Positions 9,763-19,702 of a DNA stretch of 27,428 nucleotides are shown here, piece by piece. The position numbers and the translations under genes are program-made. The notes under the pieces are model-generated. The model was not told the DNA's origin, did no database searches, and worked only from the letters and a program-made list of their open reading frames with translations. Location: contig BFEA01000438.1 in assembly GCA_003427395.1 (NCBI GenBank), positions 1,038,472 to 1,065,899 on the forward strand, given 5' to 3'. This stretch comes from Chara braunii. Lineage: Eukaryota > Streptophyta > Charophyceae > Charales > Characeae. The first letter of the stretch is position 1. Each line of letters begins with the position of its first letter.

Positions 9763-12614
9763 ACATGGGTAAATTATCACTAGCTACATGGAACCTTCGG
9801 GGTTCAGGGGACACAACATGTAAGCAAAAAAACAATTGATTGAAATCATTGATATATGACAATAGATTTTGATTACGTGTTTGTAAGAAATAAAACTTAA
9901 CGAAGACAAACTCAAGGCGTTAGGCAATTGGTGGAATGAACCTTAGTTTTTAATCTAAAAGGTGGAGTAACAATGTTGATTTATCGCTCAATTTTCACAT
10001 AAATAATGAATTTTTATTCTAATATATGTGGTCGATAAGTATGGATCAAAATTTGTATTAAAAATCAAGAATGACTTATTATTCGCATTTATGTGTCGAC
10101 AGATAGTCGTGAAATAATTTATTTTTTTTCACAAGTTGCAGGTGATTGGAATACCTCTCTTGATCTAACGGTGTGCCCAAAGATAGAAATGCACAATTTT
10201 TAATGATATCAGACTTATATGTCATAAATCTATACAAATTGACACATCCTCATAAAGAAGGATTTACCTGGTTCTCGAACAACAGAGAGAACTGCGGAAC
10301 TATCTTACGACGTCTTAATTTTTTTTTTAATTTCTTCGTCAATGTGGGAGTTAATCTCACCAATACAATAACATAACCATCCAATGTTTGATCACAAGCT
10401 AGTTAGACAGATATTTCAGACGAGCACGAAGGAAAGAGGTCCATGACTTTTCAAATTCAATACCTTGAATCTTTAAGACCATGACCTCGTTAAATTGATG
10501 CAATATTTTTTGCCATCCTAGGATGAAACAACAAATAGTTTTAAGTTCGTAGAGGAATTGTGGGATAGAGGTGTCACTATTTTCTCCAACTTGCTCAATA
10601 TTTTTTCAAGAATTAAATCATTTTAAAAAAATAATAAAGAAAAATTATTGAAAAAAAACTTGAGTATGTTAACACCCGCATATCGAAACACAAGGTATCT
10701 AACAAAGTTTATGGATAGGAGAGAACGCGTCTGCTTACAGAGTGGGATGATCTTCATACCAAAAATTAAAAGTTATGGTCTGAGCGTCTGCGCATCAATG
10801 GTATAGCAGTGTACAATTGAATGACAAAGGAAACTTTTAAAAAACTCCTCTTTATAAGATCATCAATCACTACGAATGAAATGTCCCACCCATTTTATAG
10901 AGATGCTTCGAAGGTGAAGGAACAAACATCCTTACATGATTACGCAACAATGTACTATCAAAATATCCTTACATCAAGACTGCAAGGTGCAGATGTGGTA
11001 GACAACCTACATTTAAAAAGTGATAACTGGAGCAATACCACAATACATTTATCAACCTTAGGAAGACTAAATCCTGATCGCCCAATTGCAGTGGAGGAGG
11101 GTCGTGAGGCTTTGAAAGTCATGGCTAAGGGCAAAAAAATGAGAGATGACTGACTACTGACGGAACTCTTTATCACAATTTTAACTTCAATTGACAATCA
11201 ACTTGTATAAATTTATAACAACGTTTTGCCTGACGAGAAACTGTCACAAGACATGTGCAGAGGAGTAATCTCAGTTCTCTTCAATACGGGGGAAAGTAGT
11301 GAAATCACAAATTGGTGACCAATATTGGTTATCAATGTGTCCTACAAACTGCTAGTTAAAGTTATTGTCATACGTCTTTCACGTATCTCATATCAATGAT
11401 AGGGAGACTAGGTTGCCTTCATACGAGACCGCTCTATTTCTGATAATATAGTGTCCGTCATTTAATCACTCGAAATTCAAAATTACAATCTTAATATAGG
11501 TGTTCTCTTGCTAAATTTGGGAAAGGCATATGACTGGGTTAACATGCCATTCGTACTTACCACGTTGAAGGTCTTAGTATCCGGTCTCAATTTGTCAAAT
11601 GGGTGGTTGCACACTATACAAGCTCAAAGGCATCGGTCTTGATAAATGAACAATGTTCAAAGGAATTCACTCTAACATGATCGTTGCAACAGGTTTGTTC
11701 CCTCGCTCCACTAATCTTTGTCATTTAGATGAAAACGTTTTGAATAATATCATATGCATTACAATAATTTGTGGAATATCAATTTAGACCACGCAATGCA
11801 AGGCCAAAGCAGTAGCGGATGACCTATTTACTATGTCTCAACATTCTCATGAATCCCGGGTGCTCTTACATTTGAACTTGACGCTTGCTATGCATTGTCA
11901 GAAGATTCGATGAAGTGGCATAAGTCTGTTTTTTCACTTTTTTCCGATTTCATTTTTGAAACGGAACGGGGAATGAAGAAAATAATTGATAACCAATATG
12001 AACGCTTTCTCGGGGTGCAAATATTGTTAATGTATTGCTCGAGAGATCGAAATGTCTTACTGCATCACAACTCTCTCCTGTGTCTGAATACCTGGGGCAA
12101 AGCTTCACACATGTCACTATTCGGCATAACAGTCGTTCTTAAACCGTTAGTACACGACCCCAACCTTGCAAAAAGTTGTTGTCGCAACAAGCAAAACTCG
12201 GAGGCGCCGCACGGCTAAGGGCGCCGTTGAAAAATAAATTGGCGGCTTCTGAAGTGGTGCGGGTTTCATCCTGACACCCACGACCGATGTGTGGTGTATT
12301 GATGCTTTAATGAAACTCTCTTTGCACTCGTATGGTTTGTAGCAATTATACAGGCGTTGGATAAAGTGATCTATACTGCTATTCGCATGAGAGAAATGAA
12401 ATTCTTATGAAAACTGTACGGAGGATATGATGAAGCCTTCCTCTCATAGGTGGCATGGGGGATGTTGTGTACATCACGGGATAATAGAGGTCTAGGCATC
12501 CTCAATCGGATCTGCCAAAACGATGAAATGCTTGTACAATGGATTATCAAAACATGTATTTATCCTCCATCTCGCTGGATTGTATTGGTTGAATGCTATT
12601 TAGCAAAGGAATAA
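9763..12614 (+). pseudogene. LINE ORF2 relic (endonuclease and reverse transcriptase)
   Basis: Motifs of an L1-type ORF2 appear in order but in shifting frames. Endonuclease: MGKLSLATWNLRGSG at the start (9763), IYVSTDSREIIYFFSQ then VAGDWNTSLD (about 10087-10164), HPHKEGFTWFSNNREN (about 10242-10289), and FDHKLV (10387-10404), where SDH is usual. Reverse transcriptase: YNNVLPDEKLSQDMCRGVIS (about 11215), then NVSYKLLVKVIVIRLSR, RDRSISDNIVSV (about 11424), LLLNLGKAYDWVN (about 11505), QVCSLAPLIFVI (11690) and AVADDLFTM (about 11809). Thumb: NQYERFLGVQI (about 11989). C-terminus: VAWGMLCTSRDNRGLGILN then WIIKTCIYPPSRW (12450-12614). The YADD box reads VADD, and motif A reads LNLGKAYD where LDFEKAYD is usual, so a catalytic Asp is now Asn. 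Several in-frame stops and frame changes confirm a pseudogene. Confidence 0.85.
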
Positions 12615-12935
12615 AATTCACCTAAACCAAGGGGTGTATGCATATGCCTGATGTTGTTATCCTACAAAAGGAGATATGTTAAGTCTGTATTTTGGCGTGC
12701 TGGCTATAATTTCGAGTGTGCCAAGGTCATTTATAGATTGTTCCCAAGCGCCCGTATGTGGGGTCCAAGCCTAAGAATTAAGTTTTCACGATCGAAAGAG
12801 TAAGGATTCTATACGGATTGTAAGGAGTGTCTAACGAGCATCATTGTGTCAGTCCCTAGGCTACCAGAGTGGCCCGGGACCACTTGGCTAGCCAACCAAA
12901 AAGAAAAATGAAAAAAAAAATTAAATTAAAATTGG

Positions 12936-13700
12936 TTTAGGAATTTTGACGTGATCCTGACCCAAAAGTTGTTCAATAGAGGGAACCCCTGCAAGCATAG
13001 CTACCTCACAATGTGAAGGGATTAATGCATGTTAGGTAGTGTAAGACAAAAGAATAATTTCATCGATTGGTTTGTCTGTGATGATTGTTGTAACTTGTTG
13101 TGCTTTTGTTTGACGTTTAGTATGAGATGAAACGGAAGAGAGAGTGTCGCTCTGTAGAGACTCTGTTATGGTGAGCGATGTCGGCGCAAATACCCTGACA
13201 AGGGTATTTGCTGGGGATTTCAAACGTCGGACATTGTCTGACCTTTTCGTTGAAATGAAGGACTTGATGAGATTGACGTTTGCCAAAAGTTTATGCAGGC
13301 CTGACCTTCAATCGGGAGATGAAAAGTTTTCGAGTTTTTGTCCGGTCGCTTGTGGCGTTCGAAGTAGCGAAAGTAACTGGCAGTGCTTCGCTTTTGTCGA
13401 AGCTGTAGAAGTGCGCGGACATTGGAACACTAAAGCTAAACCTATTTTATATAACAGCCTCGTGATTAGGGATGCATCGGGTATGGGGCCTCGATGCGGG
13501 AGAAATAGGAATATTTTTTATTTCTAAGGGCTGCGGGGCTTAACATCGAGCCAGGGGGTCGACAGACTGTTGTCGAGGCCTACCCGGTTAGGTGACCAGT
13601 TAAGCCGTGGTCAGACGGGCAACTGGCGGGGCAGGGCCAACAAGCGAGGCCTGCAAGGCCACATATAGAAAAAATAGCTGGGGCGAAACTCTTCTTCTAG
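12936..13700. other. Unassigned stretch with one 119-codon frame
   Basis: A plus-strand frame with an ATG at 13168 runs to 13527 (MVSDVGANTLTRVFAGDFKR...). I recognise no family and no RNA-processing signals. It overlaps a perfect hairpin (13186-13211), which makes a coding role less likely. The following 13530-13690 is GC-richer with short inverted motifs such as TCGACA/TTGTCGA (near 13559). Confidence 0.3.
13186..13211. repeat. Perfect 11-bp hairpin, 4-nt loop GACA
   Basis: GCAAATACCCT (13186-13196), loop GACA, then AGGGTATTTGC (13201-13211). There are no mismatches. No T-run follows, so it does not look like a terminator. Confidence 0.85.
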
Positions 13701-13707
13701 AAAAGTT

Positions 13708-13733
13708 ACTCCTATCACTGTCGTGATAGGAGT
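13708..13733. repeat. Perfect 11-bp hairpin, 4-nt loop TGTC
   Basis: ACTCCTATCAC (13708-13718), loop TGTC, then GTGATAGGAGT (13723-13733). Stem and loop lengths match the hairpin at 13186-13211, and the loop is its reverse complement. It abuts the tRNA-like relic. Confidence 0.85.
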
Positions 13734-13798
13734 TAGCCCAATAGGTTACAACACATGACTCATACCCGATAAATATTAGGATCGAATCTTATATGTCG
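13727..13798 (+). pseudogene. tRNA-Met(CAT)-like relic
   Basis: TAGCCCAATAGG (13734-13745) fits the Pol III A-box TRGYNNARNNGG. GGATCGAATCT (13779-13789) is close to the B-box GGTTCGANTCC, 33 bp downstream. With the A-box as tRNA positions 8-19, a CTCATAC anticodon loop falls in the right place, giving anticodon CAT. The T-arm pairs at 4 of 5 positions around a 7-nt loop ATCGAAT. The acceptor and anticodon stems pair poorly, so it is a decayed tRNA or the head of a tRNA-derived SINE. It ends about 54 bp before the U6-like sequence on the same strand. No tRNA-finding program was run. Confidence 0.35.
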
Positions 13799-13851
13799 CG
13801 CCCTACTGGGCATAGCTCCCTTTGGAGCAACCATTCATAAGGCAGACGAGC

Positions 13852-13971
13852 GCGGTCGATTTCGGCCGCATGATCATCAAGATCACGCGATGGAAATCTG
13901 CCACACCGAGATTAGCGTGGCCCCTGCGCAAAGATGACACGCATAAATCGAGAAATGGTCCAAATGATTTT
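13852..13971 (+). pseudogene. U6 snRNA-like sequence, probably a pseudogene
   Basis: U6 is the Pol III spliceosomal RNA. Positions 13910-13965 match the 3' half of plant U6 over 56 nt with three differences, all transitions (A to G at 13917, G to A at 13932, C to T at 13944). The AGC triad (13914-13916) and the plant-type end AAATGGTCCAAAT are kept. The 5' half has diverged. A 7-bp stem with loop ATTT (13852-13869) sits where the U6 5' stem-loop belongs, and TGGAA (13891-13895) aligns with TTGGAA. The ACAGAGA box, needed for 5' splice-site pairing, is changed to about ACACCGAGA (13903-13911). Only four T (13968-13971) follow. I see no convincing upstream USE or TATA box at the usual spacing. 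The 3' match is seen and family identity is firm; pseudogene status is inferred from the altered box and missing promoter. Confidence 0.8.
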
Positions 13972-14153
13972 CAATCTCTGGCGGGGATCGAACTGAGGTC
14001 TACAATTCAATGATGCGTGGGGGGGGGGCTGTGTCATGAAATGACCGTTGGCATAAGCCAACGGCGCACAAAAAAAAAAAAAAAAAAAGTAAACGGCCGC
14101 GATTACGGGGTCGTGGAACAGGTGCAGCCCATAAAAGGTTATAGGGGGTGATG

Positions 14154-14193
14154 AGACTGCGCCTGTTCGTTTTTTTTTAACAGGCTGCAGTCT
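14154..14193. repeat. Long hairpin with T-rich loop
   Basis: AGACTGCGCCTGTT (14154-14167) pairs with AACAGGCTGCAGTCT (14179-14193), one base bulged, around a loop of CG and nine T. Confidence 0.75.
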
Positions 14194-14297
14194 GACTGGG
14201 TACAACCATTTCCTGTAGCATGTGGCCTGCGGGGAAGGCTAGATGCTTCCGGGAATGAATTACCTTGGTTTCCTAGGGGAAAACCAAAGCTCCTAGC

Positions 14298-14329
14298 TCC
14301 TGGCCGTTGATTTATATCGACGACCAGGA
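14298..14329. repeat. 14-bp near-perfect hairpin
   Basis: TCCTGGCCGTTGAT (14298-14311) faces ATCGACGACCAGGA (14316-14329). There are two non-Watson-Crick positions, one of which is a G-U in RNA. The loop is TTAT. Confidence 0.7.
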
Positions 14330-14599
14330 ACACTGGCAAATTTTGTCTGGTTGTGGGGGAAGTAGCTGCCTACATGCCTTCAACCAGCTATAAAAGCCAA
14401 CTCCCCACCCAACAACCTCACACTTGTGGCAATGCTGCTGGGGCATTCTACTTGAGTAGATGCTGGCTGGCTGGTTGCTATTGTGGGCGGTGTTTCCGGA
14501 GAGAGGAGAGTTGGAGGTCTCCAGGATAAGGGGAGAAACATGCGGCGGCCATAGCTGGTAGGCTGGAGCTCATAGCCACTCCTCGACACTTGGTGCTGT

Positions 14600-15640
14600 G
14601 GTCAGCGGGCTGCGTCAGGGTTCGGACGGTGAGGCTAGCGACACCTATTCTAGTGATGTTGTACTGCCGGACTACCGCCTCGACATCAAGGTTCTTCTAA
14701 GGGAAGGTGCTGCCGGATTCGCCACGTGGCGCCAATGTTTGTGGGCAGATGTTGTCGGACTGATGACGTGGCGGCATCAAGGTCTCCCTAAGGGGACGTG
14801 TTGTCCGTTTAGAGGCACGACAGCGGCGATATTTTTTTGTGAGGTTACATTGCCAAAATTTTGGTACGGCAGCGACGTTTTGGTGGGAAACTGCTGCTAT
14901 TTTTTTTTGGCACGACAGTATGGTACCGGTTTCGACGGCGAGGCGAGCGACAGTCCCGCTTTTACTTTTTGATGTGCGTGGTAACGGTGGACTATTTCTC
15001 TTATGATCCGACGGTAGTATGGACAATGGTGCACATTTGGGATTGGTGTGTGAGCATCGACTGTGCTATTGGACGACCATGGTACCAGTTTTAGCGGCAA
15101 CGGCGAGCGGTGATTCCGCTGTTATTTTTTTTAGGTGTGCAGCGATTGTGGCGAATTTCAGCATGATGTAGAGATTGGGTAGTGCTGGTGCACGATTGGG
15201 TCTATGCCGAAGTGGTGCGTGGACCGATGTCATGAAGAGAGTGAGGAATGAGTGCTCGCGACAGTGACTATTGGAGTTGCGACACTTGCGGTTTGCGTTG
15301 GAAGGACATTTTTTGGGGGGGGTCGCGACACATGCGGTTTTCAGCCAGGGTCACCTTTATTTTTTTTTGTGGCATGTAGGACGAGGGTTATTGAGTTATG
15401 GACTATTTGATATTGTCGGCGATGGTGTGGGACTACCCAGGATTACTTGAGACCATCTTGGGACCCAGTGGGACCAACTTGGGTTGCGGACGCAGTGATT
15501 GGCGGTGACATGAACTTGTGTTTGGTTGGGGAAGTGTCCTTGGAGGACGTGGTGCAAGGGGACTGTGTTGAGACAATTTGGGACGTTGGGACCCTCAACA
15601 CGATACGATGTTGAATTTTCTTCAAGTCGGTTATACCCCC
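14600..15640. repeat. G/T-rich degenerate repeat region
   Basis: The plus strand is rich in G and T with recurring T8-T9 runs. Diverged copies are visible: GACATCAAGGTTCTTCTAAG (14681) against GGCATCAAGGTCTCCCTAAG (14772), and TGGTACCGGTTTCGACGGCG (14922) against TGGTACCAGTTTTAGCGGC (15080). There is also a repeated GCGACAC.TGCGGTTT near 15278 and 15323. Open frames here match nothing I know. I take it as an old repeat block. Confidence 0.5.
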
Positions 15641-16390
15641 GTTAGACAAAACCATTGAACTCAGCTTTTGTCAGTTGTCATTATCAAGGAAGTAAAGGGC
15701 GGCGTAAAGCTTGAGCCGCTCGACAACGTAAAACTTATTTTGGGAACACCCTCTTGGAGGTCTATGTCGCTTGAGTTTTTTTTTGTGGTCCAACCTTTGT
15801 TCTTTTGAACATTTGAGAGAGGACGGGGACCGTGATTCAGGAGAGAGGCCACAACTTGTGGAGTTGTGAGCTACGTATTTTCATATTCTATGACCGTCAT
15901 TTTCTTTTGATTGAAGTATTACTTGACTTTCTTGAGTGAGTCGGATCAAACTTCTCTCAACGTCAGTCAGTTGATTGACTCAGGCTTTCCTTCACACATG
16001 TGTAAACCCACACTTGCTTGACCCAGTTCATTGAATGCTCATTGAAAAAGCAAAGAAAATGTGTGTTTGTATGTGAATGGTGAGGTCTGACTTGAGTATG
16101 AGATTGTACTGTTTTCTTTTGAACTTGTTGCTTGGCTTGCTGTGGAGGTAGGTAGAAGAATGTTGTAAAGGACAAGTTTGATGGTGTCTACTCGAGAAGG
16201 TGAAAAATATTGTCTTTTTTTCACCTTCCAACCATCTGAAAAATATTAATTCATTGTGTGTCGTAAAATGAATGCGAATGAATAAAACAGATAAGGTCAA
16301 ATGGACTTAGTATTTTCCTATGATTGACTATTTCTATCCACAAACGGTTATCGAGTAGCTAAAAATTTAGGAATGAAAATTCCGAAGTGA
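15641..16390. other. Non-coding stretch, nothing recognised
   Basis: AT-leaning sequence with a T9 run (15776-15784) and short frames of up to 90 codons on the minus strand without recognisable domains. I see no repeat structure above background. Confidence 0.4.
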
Positions 16391-16426
16391 GAGTTTTTGG
16401 CAGTCCGAAAGCCCTGAATATTCCTG

Positions 16427-16790
16427 AAGTGGTGAAAGGTCCAAAAATCCTGAAGACCACCTGTTTAGGCAGGCTGCATTCTGAAGTGGTGAAGGGTGTC
16501 CTGAAGTGGTCAAGTGAGAATTTTAGGCAGTCTAAAAATCCTGAATGGTCCTGAAGTGGTGAAAGGTCCGAAGACCATGAAAACCACCCTTCACCACTTC
16601 AGGATGCAGCCTACCTAAACATGTGGTTTTCAGGGTCTTCGGAGCTTTCACCACTTTAAGACCATTCAGGATTTTCAGACATGAATGGCCCTGAAGTGGT
16701 GAAAGGTCCCAAGACCCTGAAAACCATATGTTTAGGCAGGCTGGTTGTATCCTGGAGTGGTGAAGGGAGTCCTGAAGTGGTGATGAAAAA
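16427..16790. repeat. Four-copy dispersed unit, one copy inverted
   Basis: The theme is CCTGAAGTGGTGAAAGGTCC, then AAGACCCTGAAAACCA, TGTTTAGGCAGGCTG and CCTGAAGTGGTGAAGGG. It occurs on the plus strand from about 16427, in part from 16530, and from about 16680, and on the minus strand at 16588-16680. The arms 16530-16587 and 16623-16680 are inverted copies matching at 53 of 58 positions around a 35-nt loop, so a transcript would form a long hairpin. Confidence 0.85.
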
Positions 16791-16974
16791 TACGACTGTT
16801 ATTAACCTTCTCTCTTTCTATCCCGAATGACCTCATCTGTCTATACCCGTCCAAATGATTCTCATTCTCTATCTCCTTATGTTTTTCTTTGCCAAAGTTG
16901 CCCTGAACGTAGGAATGAGAATAAATGAAAGTTACTCGCAATGGATATATTATATGTCTCTAGGGATCATCTGG

Positions 16975-17160
16975 GGCGGGGGTTCGTTGCTTTAGAAGTC
17001 GACCCTGTTATTGACCCAGAGTGGACCGTTCTACGAGGAGGTACTCTGCCGATTCGGTGGAGACGGCCCGACTTCTGAGATCCGAGCTTTGTTCTCGGGC
17101 AAGAAGGAGGAGTACCCCATACCATTTCCTAGAGGGGGAGATATGCAACACTTCAAGTAA
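16975..17160 (+). other. Possible 3' end of an LTR retrotransposon
   Basis: An 11-bp purine tract AGAGGGGGAGA (about 17130-17140) is followed by TATGCAACACTT, which resembles a polypurine tract followed by an LTR starting with TG. Upstream, one frame gives VDPEWTV-like sequence (DPVIDPEWTVLRGG then TLPIRWRRPDF-stop) and another gives YPIPFPRGGDMQHFK ending in TAA just past the tract. Neither is a domain I can name. I found no matching second LTR or primer binding site. Tentative. Confidence 0.2.
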
Positions 17161-18100
17161 TTCATCTGTTTAAGAATTATCCGCAAAGCAGTTTGTCATT
17201 AAAAAAAATGGGAATGTGTGAAGATAGATGTGCGTGTCTAATTTTAGGTCAACGATAGGTTGGAATGAATGACTTTGGCAACACGTCTTCTCAAGTTAAA
17301 ACTAAGGCAGCCGATTACGTTGTCGGCTGCATCAATGTTATTGTCAATAACCAACTCCTTGTTGTCGGTTGTATGATTGTTTTGTGGAGTTCGACCTGGG
17401 GTGGTCGGATTTTATTTTTATTTTGTATTATTGGAAGTATCTAATGATGATTTTGATTCTTTCAGTTATCATTTCATATTGAATATTTATCCTTGTCGAC
17501 CACGATCGATTCTTTTGATGTAACAATATATGGTTATTATAATTTTCTTTTGACTGTGTATCTAAAGGGACTAGGATTAATATTTGTGGTTTTCATGCTT
17601 GGTTGAGACCGTCCTAGTCGACCGACGTCTGCTTCATACTTAGGAGATCAGCGCCCTAAGAGACGAACGAGGTTCGAGTCCGATTGACGTTTAACCAAAC
17701 GTATCTATACTACAACGAATGAGCAAACGCCATCGGCTGATCTACCTTTGTGATTGCATCTGAAAACTTTTGCGTGTGGGTCAATAGGTCGGTAGGGATA
17801 TGCCCCTAAGGGTGGTGACAACCCCTTAGGGAAGGAAAACTTACGCCCCGCGGGAACCTATCCTGTCGTAGGGGATCGTGGGATGTATAGCTCGCGCACC
17901 CGGCTAGAGCGACAAAGGGAAGACGAGACCACGTCCGCATTGGCGGTTCACGGAGTTATTTTGCGTTGTTCCCATGTTGTCTCTTGGTTTTGTTTTGTTT
18001 AACTTCTGCGTGACATGGCCGGGAGGGCTCCCGCAGTTTGCAAAAAAACGGGAACCGATGCACTCGACAACAGTGGGGTCTCCTTGGGAGTAGGCACATA
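17161..18100. other. Gene-free stretch with one hairpin and a B-box
   Basis: It contains GGTTCGAGTCC (17681-17691), a perfect Pol III B-box match without a matching A-box or tRNA stems. It also has a 9-bp perfect hairpin CCCTAAGGG/CCCTTAGGG (17804-17812 and 17823-17831). Open frames are short and unrecognised. Confidence 0.4.
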
Positions 18101-18104
18101 TTAG

Positions 18105-18520
18105 TGGAAGTGGTTCTCCCTGAATCACGAGGAGGTGGGTGGGTTTGCGAGGTCTTCGACCCATGAAGTGCAGGAGGTAGGGTGTTACTGTTGGGATGAT
18201 GAATCAGGGTTAGGTATTCATTTCGTCTTAACATGCTTCATGTTCCAAGGTCATTTGTAATGCTAGAGATGACATTGTGAGCATCGCTTTGCAGGGTCCT
18301 CATCATGGTGGGCAGGGAGGCATCTGTTAGGGAGTAGGTGCAAATTGCAGGAGAGGCTTACCGTAAATCGCGAGGAGGTGGGTGGTTTTGTGAAGTCTTT
18401 GGCCCCTGCTGCATGGGAAGTAGGGTAATCCCCTGGATAGCAAAAACAACATCGTGGTGGGGAGGTGCTATCTGCTCTGAATCACGAGGAGGTGGGTGGA
18501 TATTGCAAGGTCTTTGCCGA
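18105..18520. repeat. Degenerate repeat with conserved ACGAGGAGGTGGGTGG
   Basis: A core GAATCACGAGGAGGTGGGTGG occurs at 18122-18142 and 18479-18499, with a variant at about 18365-18385. Read on the minus strand the copies give HPPPRDS or HPPPRDL, and two copies also share KTSQ.HPPPRD. This could be a decayed coding repeat or just shared DNA ancestry. Confidence 0.6.
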
Positions 18521-18778
18521 CAGTTGGGGGCATGTGGGCACAAACCCTTGCTGTGCGGGTGGCAGGGCGGTTTGGCAGGGGTTGGTGGTAAATTTGGATG
18601 AGTTTACCATGTAGTGCTGGTTGTTTCTTTTTTCTTTGTGACTGCCTTTTGACATGGGGTTTGTGGTGTGCGGTGGTCTGGTTTTTGGGCTTGGCCTGGA
18701 CCGCATAATTTATGTGAGGGACGTCAGGCCCGATTCCTTGCATCGCAATATATGGGACGCCGGGCCCAGTTCCCGACT

Positions 18779-18831
18779 TAATATATATATGTATATATAT
18801 CGTCACAAACAGAACTGCCCGGTAAACCGTA

Positions 18832-18868
<37 letters not shown>

Positions 18869-18905
18869 TCACAATACATATATATATCGTCACAAACAGA
18901 ACATA

Positions 18906-18946
<41 letters not shown>
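18779..18946. repeat. (AT)n arrays with repeated ATATCGTCACAA
   Basis: Three AT tracts are separated by short islands. ATATCGTCACAA occurs three times (near 18797, 18863, 18884), twice extended to CGTCACAAACAGAAC. AT expansion and local duplication have acted together. Confidence 0.9.
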
Positions 18947-18948
<2 letters not shown>

Positions 18949-19575
18949 TTGAGAGAAAAATGTAGTGTAAAAAAGGAATGAAAAACAGTTGTTCAGTTTT
19001 GTTTTTTTCACCCCCCTGCATAAACTAGTTTTTTTTTTTCTTTTTTCCCCCTGGTCCTTGCACGGCCGCCCCGTCGGGGCAAACACGGTGACCCGGGCTC
19101 GGTGGGTGATCTAGGTCAGTCCTATTGGGCCTCGCCGCACCGATCACCGAGTCTGGAAAATAAAGCGAACGCGAATGTGTCTCCTGCCAGCCGGACATGG
19201 GAAAGACAACCAAGGGCCTCGTTCCACACCACTTGAAACTGAAGGGTTTCTTACCCGACACCATCCCACGGTGCCCTTGAGTTTCCTAATCACGGCCCGG
19301 CAGTGATTAGGCTTTCGGGTTTAGCAAACGGGTGGGAAAAGCTCAAGAGCGAAAAGCTCAAGGGTGGCTCCAGCTCAAGGGCGGCTCCAGTGCAGCCCAG
19401 GCAAACCTGCCCGTTTTTCAAGTCACCCCTCTGGGCACACTGGAGCTGCACTTGAAAACGGCGCTGCAGGTCCGTGTAGAACCTCCTGATCGTTCCCCCC
19501 GGTTTATTCTCCTTTTTCTAATGCCATTGTCCTGGTTGAACCTCTCGCGAGCTGCTCCATCAAGGGCGGACTGGA

Positions 19576-19684
19576 GGGTTGAGTGGAACCAAACGTGACT
19601 CAGGTATTTTTCAATCACGATTGGAACTGGGGGGTTGAGTGGAACCAAACGTGACTCAGGTATTTTCTAATCACGATTGGAACT
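19576..19684. repeat. Two-copy 56-bp direct repeat inside the TIR element
   Basis: GGGTTGAGTGGAACCAAACG starts at 19576 and again at 19632. Each copy continues through GTGACTCAGGTATTTT to ATCACGATTGGAACT with about two differences. Confidence 0.9.
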
Positions 19685-19702
19685 CGAGTGCGCACTCGAG
19701 TT
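19681..19702. repeat. Perfect 22-bp palindrome
   Basis: AACTCGAGTGC followed directly by its reverse complement GCACTCGAGTT, with no loop. It sits at the inner edge of the right end of the TIR element. Confidence 0.9.

Larger units (their letters stand above)
7330..12935 (+). mobile_element. Degenerate L1-type LINE retrotransposon
   Basis: An ORF1-like relic (7339-8585) is followed on the same strand by an ORF2-like relic with endonuclease, reverse transcriptase and C-terminal motifs (9763-12614). The total of about 5.6 kb fits a full L1-type LINE. An A-rich segment (12898-12935) may be what is left of the 3' tail. The left limit is uncertain and no target duplication was found. Many stops and frameshifts show that it is long dead. 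The stretch 8590-9760 between the ORFs has fragments of open frame (9082-9282, 9544-9741) that I cannot assign. Confidence 0.75.

Noticed and set aside
13144-13527. 127-codon plus-strand frame as a gene
   Set aside because: It starts with GTG, overlaps a perfect hairpin, resembles no family and has no supporting context.
17681-17691. Perfect B-box GGTTCGAGTCC
   Set aside because: The T-stem does not pair beyond two bases and no A-box or acceptor stem is visible.
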